From positions 2,301,734 to 2,365,733 of the forward strand of contig ML681964.1 in the NCBI GenBank assembly GCA_007922195.1: a DNA stretch of 64,000 nucleotides, given 5' to 3'. Shown here one piece after another: positions 58,280 through 64,000 of this stretch (its first letter is position 1; every line of letters starts with the position of its first letter). The position numbers were made by a program, and so were the translations under genes. The stretch comes from Podocnemis expansa (taxonomy: Eukaryota; Chordata; Testudines; Podocnemididae). Below the pieces are notes generated by a model, which was not told the DNA's origin, searched no databases, and saw nothing but the letters and a program-made list of their open reading frames with translations.

Positions 58280-58810
58280 GTTTGAGAGCTTGCTCATGTT
58301 CATTCCAAGTAAGTGCGTGTGTGTGTTGCATGCACATTTGTCAGAAGGTATTTCCCTGAGTCGTAACCATCTGGTCAGTGCAGGCACTCCCTGGAGTGGT
58401 AATTCCATGGGACTATATACAGTATATGGCCCTGCTAGCATGCTGCCTCTTCAGTTCCTTCTTACTGCTCATGCTATGATGGTCATTGGAGCTTCTTGCC
58501 TTGGCAAGCATTCCTTTAGAGGGAGAGCGTTATTGAACCAGTAATTAGTAGATTAAAATTAGTTAGTTAATATTTTGTATTAGTAGTTAGATAAGTTTAT
58601 TTTGGGGCACCTGACCCCTTTTGGCCCAGGATTGGGGCATGCCTCGGTCGCAAGGATTCAAACTATGCGGGTCCTGCCATAAACCTATGCCAAAGGGTGA
58701 TTTCCATGGATCCTGTCTGAAGTTTCTAGGAGAAGCCCATGAGGTGGACTGGTGCAAGATCTGCAGGGGTTTCTGTTCAAGGACCAAAAAGGACCACACT
58801 ACTCACGGAT
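58280..58810 (+). mobile_element. Retroelement 5' leader and ORF1 start (DIRS/LTR-like)
   Basis: A leader with CATTCCAAGTAAGTGCGTGT, CACTCCCTGGAGTGG, a TATA-like TATATACAGTATATGG (58414-58429) and CTCAGTTCCTTCTTAC-like sequence is followed by an ORF. The ORF, from MPRSQGFKLCGSCHKPM, has C-x2-C, H-x2-C, LGEAH and C-x2-C spacing (Met-anchored at 58621: C16, C19, H29, C32, H40, C45, C48). Similar Cys/His-start ORFs occur in vertebrate DIRS-like or other retroelement gag-type proteins, from memory. Only the first 60 or so codons look homologous. The rest is absent. Confidence 0.6.
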
Positions 58811-59513
58811 CACACTCATGGCTACATGGTTCTGCCTACAAATTGGTCATTATCTGTAATAAAACCTTGTCCAAAACACATTCCATAAACAGAGAAGGCT
58901 AGCAAACTATATTGCAAAGATTAAGAAGCCAAAACTGATGGGGGGGGGAGTGAGGGGGGACTGCCAAAAACAACAACAACAAAGAAAACCCCACAGTTCC
59001 ATCACTGTGCCAGCCTTCAGGCCTTTTCTTTCTGTTCTCCAAGTCCCACGCCTGTGCCTTTCTGACAACGCCTCAATGCATGGAGCAACCTCCTTCCGGA
59101 CGTGTTCTGTATCCTCAGGAATAAGAGAGCAAAAGCAAAAGAAGAGTTAAGAAGCCTTGCCAAATGGAAAAGAGAGAGATGCAACAGCCAGTCCTGAATG
59201 GTCACTTTAAGGCTCCAGCTCTTGCTGCCTGCCGGATTTAAAGGGCCAAGTCCCAGAAAGGTATGCTGGAAAAAAAGTTTCTATAAAAGGCCAATCCTGC
59301 GGTGGTAATGGTTAGAGAGCTAATCACCATAAAGGCAGGTGCTGTCTTTGTTTTGTGTCCTGCTGCTAACTCATCCCTGCGTCTTGTCTGTGAAGTCATC
59401 ACCCTCGCCTCTTTCAAATTCTTCTTGAGAAACTTTCCTTCCAAACCACCCTCAAGGTACTTAAATTCACCAAAAGACAATGTAAATTTAACAGACCTAT
59501 TGAGGTACGCATG
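58811..59513. other. Downstream DNA, nothing firmly recognised
   Basis: CAA repeats at about 58967-58982. The 59238-59681 minus-strand frame has no recognisable domain. Confidence 0.35.
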
Positions 59514-59562
59514 TACTAGATGACCTTGGGGGGTCCCTTCCAACCTTATGATTCTATGATTT
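59514..59562 (+). mobile_element. CR1-type 3' tail (CR1 or tRNA-SINE)
   Basis: TACTAGATGACCTTGGGGGG, GTCCCTTCCAACCTTATGAT, TCTATGATTT matches the CR1 3' terminus at 18311-18360. The preceding sequence is not recognised, so a 5'-truncated CR1 or a SINE tail cannot be told apart. Confidence 0.8.
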
Positions 59563-61099
59563 GCCTGCTCAATGGAGTTTACTGGCATTAGCCACTTGGC
59601 CGTTCCAGGTGACTTCCCTTTGCCACTCTCACTTATCATGTTACAGAAAATTAGGACCTGATCTTTGCAAACCTTTACCATTGGGTGTGGGCCTGCTGAC
59701 TTCTGTAGGTCTTTATGTACAGTAGCTGCAATAAACAGAGTGAATATATTGTTTTAGTTTAGTTATAAGCCCCTTGAAATAATTAGAATTTAACTTGGGG
59801 ATGTAAAGGGCATTTATTGGACTAAACTTCACAACCTAACAGCTGCAGCTGCTTGAGTGACTATCTGGTGACCCCACCAACGGCTGGGGGAAGCATCTGA
59901 GAAGTGTCTCTTTGGAGGACTCCAAATAGCTGTAATCATGATGAGTGATGACAAACTAAACAACTGAATTGGTTCTGTAGGCAATAAAGAGCTCAAAATT
60001 ACCACTGCTTGCTTCTGGCCACTGTGTAGCAGTCATGAAATGTTTGCATTTTCATTCAGTGGTGGGTCTGTATGGATACAGGAATCCTCCTCCCCCCCCC
60101 CCCCGACGCATCCCCCACATCCCCCTCCACCCACACACAGATCGCCTTGCACGATCAAAGGCGAGGGAAGAGCCTAGTTTAAAAAGTAGGGAGGACAAGG
60201 GGAGTTTCTAATTTCAAGACATCACTTGTCATGAAAAAAAATTTAAAAAACATCAACCCAATACTAAATATAGGATTTCTTTTGACAGCTTAACATCTTT
60301 ATGAATTAAACTTTTTCCAAGAGCACCTTTTAATTAATACTTCATGATCAGTTCCCAGTTACCAAGACCTTGTTTACGTTCTTGCAATGCCTTAAAATGA
60401 GTTGTATGGTGAACTATGTGTAAAACATTGCCACAGTTCAGGAGGAAATAATCTCTTTCAAAGGGCTCTTCTCCAGTAAGCAGACAGACTATTTTATATA
60501 TATGTGTGTGTGTGTATTTGTCAGGGTGTATAAATATTTACCTTATGTGAATTTGATAGAGTGCAGCTGTTCTGAGCTGACAACTCCATTGTTCAAACTG
60601 AGCTTTATAATTGTCACATAACACACAAGTTAATTAATGAAGATTGCATTAAATGGAGATTTAACAGTCCCTCTGAAATTACTTCTTTTTATGAGTTTGT
60701 CACAAACACCTTTTACATTCTTTTTATTGTACCTCTCACTGTGAAAATTTCCTTGTTTTTGTTTTGCTTTTCAGTGTAATTTCTGGTTGATTATTGTGTA
60801 GTTACAGAATTAGCGTAATAAGCTCTAATTGTATATCTGAAGCAAAAACATATAATTGTGTAGGGCTAAATTCCATTTAAAGAAAGAAAAACCCTGCCCC
60901 AGGATTTCTTATGGGTTACACAGTTTATTTGTCAGACAAAGCTGGTTTTTGAGTGCAGCCAACCTGCAATTAGCAGGGGCAATTATGACATAATGAATAT
61001 GTGCTATGACATTATTTCAGCATGTAATAATAATACTAATACATAGTGTTTACCTTGCTGCATACAGTGCTGATATTTTCAGAACCCTTAAACATCAGT
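59563..61099. other. AT-rich downstream DNA, repeat-poor
   Basis: Contains a C-rich tract at 60091-60125 and a TA/TG microsatellite at about 60494-60518. Positions 60560-61050 look unique, with many TAAT motifs. No gene seen. Confidence 0.4.
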
Positions 61100-61785
61100 C
61101 AGCTCACACATAGGAATCTGACCCATTCACAAGTAAAAGATATCTGGAGAAAGGCTAATGACCAAGAAGCCAGGTTATTCACTACACATACCCTAAAATG
61201 AAGGCTTTCCGGCTGCAGTAAATCACACCCTACCACGAAATGTCCCTGCTCCTTAAGCTGAGGCGATCAGACAGATACCTCTGTTATACATTGGTGGCTG
61301 AGCAGGTGATCATCAGGCCAGCTATGCCATCAAAGGCTGATTCTCCTGTTCATCTACCAATGTGATGTGCTAATAGCTGGGCTCGATCACATAAATAACT
61401 CAAGGCATCAGAGTGAAAGTGTAGAATTGGTGCCCATATGCAAATTTGACAGCGTTTCTTTGGGGCTAAATAAGGACTTTGGATTTTTAGCTTGGTACAA
61501 CAAGTGCTTTGACCTGATCTTCCACTGTATGTCGTTCACTAGTGTTTGAGTCTAAACTAGTGCTTTGATTTGGTATAACTGTCTGACCTGACTCTATGAC
61601 TTACATGTCCTTGCATAAATGTTTGTCCTATTTGGTAAGTTCCCCATGTTTAATGTGGCTGACGAAGTGGAAATTTCCTCCCATGAAAGCTCATGCAATA
61701 AATAAATCTGTTAGTCTTTAACCATACCACAGGACTCCTTTCGTGGTTTGCTGAGCTAGACTAACAGGGCTACCCCCTTGGAACG
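61100..61785 (+). mobile_element. Degenerate PLE copy with endonuclease C-terminus
   Basis: 61420-61490 translates as ELVPICKFDSVSLGLNKDFG, matching ELELICKLNSVKAGLNRDYW of the 28813 copy. The 3' end has GAAAGCTCATGCAATAAATA, AATCTGTTAGTCTTTA, CACAGGACTCCTT and the full tip CTAGACTAACAGGGCTACCC CCTTGGAAC. The GIY-YIG N-terminus is deleted. Left boundary approximate. Confidence 0.75.
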
Positions 61786-62092
61786 TAAATACTAGTGTTA
61801 ATTACTATGGCCTCACATTGTTATATTTAACATATTCCATGTATAATGTTTGAAACTGAAATCTCTGCCTGCAATACTGTTTTTCAGGAGGTTTATTTAT
61901 TTTGATAGTTTTTTCTTAGTTTCTGGTGGGTATAGGAGCAGTGCTCATCTGTAGTTTTATATTTTTATTTGCTCGTATTCTCTGAGAGAAATTAATCACG
62001 GTAGCCTGAGGAAAGGGGCCATTAATTTTACAGATGAATGCTTGGAAAAGTTTTGGAGAGAGCCGGTCAGGTGGCTGCAACCATCTGTGTTT

Positions 62093-62338
62093 CAATTTTT
62101 TCCTCTATATGCTCCCTAATAGTTACGTATCACATTCACTCCCCGACCAGCAGCATGCTCAGAGGTTCTGAGCATGCTCAGTCAAAGTATGCTCTGGGTG
62201 GGCGTTTTAAAACGGCTCATTTTGAAGAAGCTTGCTGTTGGCTGGAAGACTGTGTGTAGCTGACATTGTTCCTTGTGTAGGTGAGCCGTTGGGGGGGGGG
62301 GGGGGCTGCGTGCCCATGCAACTTAGTGAGAACACTAG
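62093..62338. mobile_element. Diverged copy of the CAATGTTCCCTCT hAT-like family
   Basis: AGCATGCTCAGAGGTTCTGA, GGGCGTTTTAAAAC and GCTGGAAGACTGTG parallel 45068-45180 of the 44759 element, and GAGAACACTAG resembles its right end. A 15-nt G-run lies at 62291-62305. No target duplication seen. Confidence 0.55.
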
Positions 62339-62339
62339 C

Positions 62340-62634
62340 AGGAGGGTAATTGGAAAGGGAGAGGGCTGGGAGCAGCCAAGGGCGGGGGGGGGGGGCAACG
62401 GCCCTGCATAATAGACCAGGGCTCAGGGAGCCAGCAGTACGAAGGGGAACCCCCCCCCCCCCCCGCCCGGAAAAAAACCAGGGAAAGTTGGGGGAGAGCC
62501 TGCTGGGTTGGGGCGGGGACAGGCATGCATGCTGGTGGGGGGGGAGCCCATGCAGCCTCATGGCCAGCAACAGGCAGCCTGCCCGCCAAAGTGTGCCCCG
62601 GCCAACCACACACATTGCATGAGCGTTACACCCC
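62340..62634. mobile_element. 5'-truncated copy of the 49258-type hAT family
   Basis: The right end CACATTGCATGAGCGTTACA CCCCTG parallels CACATTGAATGAGTTGGACA CCTCTG at 50025-50050. The interior is GC-rich, with G12 and C15 tracts. The left end is not found. Confidence 0.5.
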
Positions 62635-63309
62635 TGATTTAACCCCATGACTTCAGTGGCGCTACAACTGGGATGGCTTTAACCCAGTATACGGTGCTAA
62701 AATAACAGTTATGTTGCTGTTGACATGGCAGCAAAATGCTACTGCAGTCAGCCACCATCCTGCCAGGTCACTGAGCACTGATTAGTACACAGGCGTGGGC
62801 CCAGCAACACTGGAAGACTGTGACTGCTTCATGTCTTGCCAGTGAGCCTCATTAAACTGTGTGGCCTCACTTGGCCACTGCAAGCATTACCATAATGCAA
62901 TAGGCAGAATGGTGTGTTCTTGGGTAGGGTAACATTTTTTTTGCTTAGTTTTAAAAAAAAACAACAACAACCACATTAAATGCAACTGGGAGCTGAGCTG
63001 GTTTCGTTGCTACACCTCCAGCTGAATGACTCACTGGGGACAAATTTATTAGCCACATTGTGACCGGTTTTCAAGCCATGACCCGATTTAAGCGTGTGTT
63101 AGTTAATCACAAAACAGGTGTGGGTGCGTACACCTGCAGTAAGCCACCAACTGGCCTGCAGGACATATGTTTGAATTGCCCCATGGGGCTCATGCCATTG
63201 CTACCCAAGGGCCACCCCCCCCCCCCCCCAGCAGACCAGGGCCTGAAGCACTGACCACTGCTTTCTGTTAATGCTAAGCAAACTTGCTTACCTAAAACAC
63301 ACAATGCAG
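62635..63309. other. Downstream DNA, nothing recognised
   Basis: A 16-nt C-run at 63214-63229. No gene or repeat identified. Confidence 0.35.
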
Positions 63310-63500
63310 TCTGTGGCGCACAAACGCTAAGCAATTTATTTATTTCATGACATTGCATGGGAGAAACATCCCACCGCATCAGCCCCTTTGAAGCTGGGGG
63401 GGGGGGGGGTACAGAATGGGAGGACATTAATGCAGCACAGTGTAGGTCATAGGAATAGGTGACAAGAAGAGCAAATAAAACCAGTTATAACGAGGCAGCC
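63310..63500 (-). mobile_element. PLE 3'-end fragment, reverse orientation
   Basis: AGCAATTTATTTATTTCATG, GCATGGGAGAAACATCCCAC and GTACAGAATGGG follow the antisense PLE arm as at 48360-48460. A G-run of 14 lies at 63396-63409. Confidence 0.65.
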
Positions 63501-63530
63501 ACTGGGGACCAGCACACAGAGGCTATATTC

Positions 63531-64000
63531 ACACAAGGGATGCTTGTTTCGAAACAAGACATTTTGAAACAAATTGGTTTGAAATAACTTATTATTTCGA
63601 AACACCAAAAAAACCTGTGTCCTCGAAATAAGGCAGCGAACTAGCATGTCCACAATGTGGACATGCTATTCCGCCTGGGGAGGGGATTGCGGGCACCAGT
63701 GGGGTAAAGTGCAGCTGGGCGCTTTACCCAGCAGGTGCCTGCAGGGGTGTAGGCACCCGCCAGGAGAGGGGGCTGCAGGGCGCCTCACCCTGGGGGCTTT
63801 AAAGCCCCCGCTGCCCCCAAGCCTGGGGGCGTGGCCCTGGTGCGCGACTGGAGACTGCTGCTGCTGGGGTCGGAGTGCGCGCCGGCCCGGAATCCCCGGC
63901 GCGACGCTCCTGCGGGAGGCATGTCTGGCGCCCCCCCCGGACACGCCCCTGGAATCCCGGCAGGACAGTCCTGCCAGAGATTCCGGGGGGGCGTGTCCAG
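63531..64000. mobile_element. Third TTTCGAAA-type TIR element, running off the window
   Basis: Starts GGCTATATTCACACA, close to the TIRs of 13364 and 29877, followed by GTTTCGAAAC, ATTTTGAAAC and ATTTCGAAAC units to about 63630. Then comes the palindrome GCATGTCCACAATGTGGACA TGC and a GC-rich interior absent from the two complete copies. No right end before 64000, so the extent is inferred. Confidence 0.6.
63675..64000. repeat. GC-rich series of palindromes
   Basis: Successive inverted repeats: GGGGTAAAGTGC with GCGCTTTACCC (63703-63729), GGTGCC with GGCACC, the perfect palindrome GGGGGCTTTAAAGCCCCC (63792-63809), and GGACACGCCCCTGGAATCCC with its partner near the window end (about 63939-63999). 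CpG-rich, unlike the rest of the window. Confidence 0.8.

Noticed and set aside
59238..59681. Minus-strand frame of 147 codons
   Set aside because: No recognisable domain, and it spans a CR1-type tail, so it is not a plausible gene.
60494..60518. TA/TG microsatellite as a regulatory element
   Set aside because: Short ordinary simple repeat without context.
62217..62648. Proline-rich minus-strand frame of 143 codons
   Set aside because: Created by G/C homopolymers in a decayed hAT-like repeat.

Overview
This is vertebrate nuclear DNA, most likely from a turtle. It carries the 3' end of one protein-coding gene on the + strand, GADL1 (acidic amino acid decarboxylase, PLP-dependent group II family). 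Three coding exons are visible: 1863-1914, 5169-5258 and the terminal exon 55287-55460, which ends in TAG. Joined in frame they give the C-terminal 104 residues, with GT/AG splice sites at every boundary in view. The last intron is about 50 kb (5259-55286). A 3' UTR of about 2.5 kb runs to a cluster of AATAAA signals at 57925-57975. The catalytic PLP-lysine region lies upstream of the window.

Everything else is intron or downstream intergenic DNA, crowded with transposable elements. Recognisable classes are: CR1 LINEs (best copy 17276-18360); a tRNA-derived SINE with a CR1-type 3' tail; MIR/CORE-SINE relics; many Penelope-like element (PLE) ends, one copy still carrying a broken GIY-YIG endonuclease ORF between near-identical inverted arms (28813-29541, 12-bp target duplication); two solo LTRs with 4-bp duplications (21110-22357, 35890-37014); about a dozen hAT-like non-autonomous elements, several with exact 8-bp duplications; a TIR family with 3-bp duplications whose interior is tiled with TTTCGAAA palindromes (13364-13744, 29877-30254, 63531 onward); and a retroelement leader with a Cys/His ORF (58280-58810).

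The turtle assignment is an inference. It rests on the tRNA-SINE/CR1 shared tail (known from tortoises), CR1 dominance, and PLE, hAT and TIR repeats of types I remember as common in turtle genomes. A crocodilian or other reptile is not excluded.

Layout: 1-5258, penultimate GADL1 exons and introns; 5259-55286, giant intron with most of the mobile elements, often nested; 55287-57995, terminal exon and 3' UTR, the latter hosting a 134-bp foldback PLE derivative; 57996-64000, downstream DNA with retroelement fragments, G/C homopolymer tracts and, at the right edge, a very GC-rich series of palindromes. I found no second cellular gene, no structural RNA gene and no CRISPR. The most notable structures are the inverted-arm PLE and its compact foldback derivatives, and the TTTCGAAA-tiled TIR elements.
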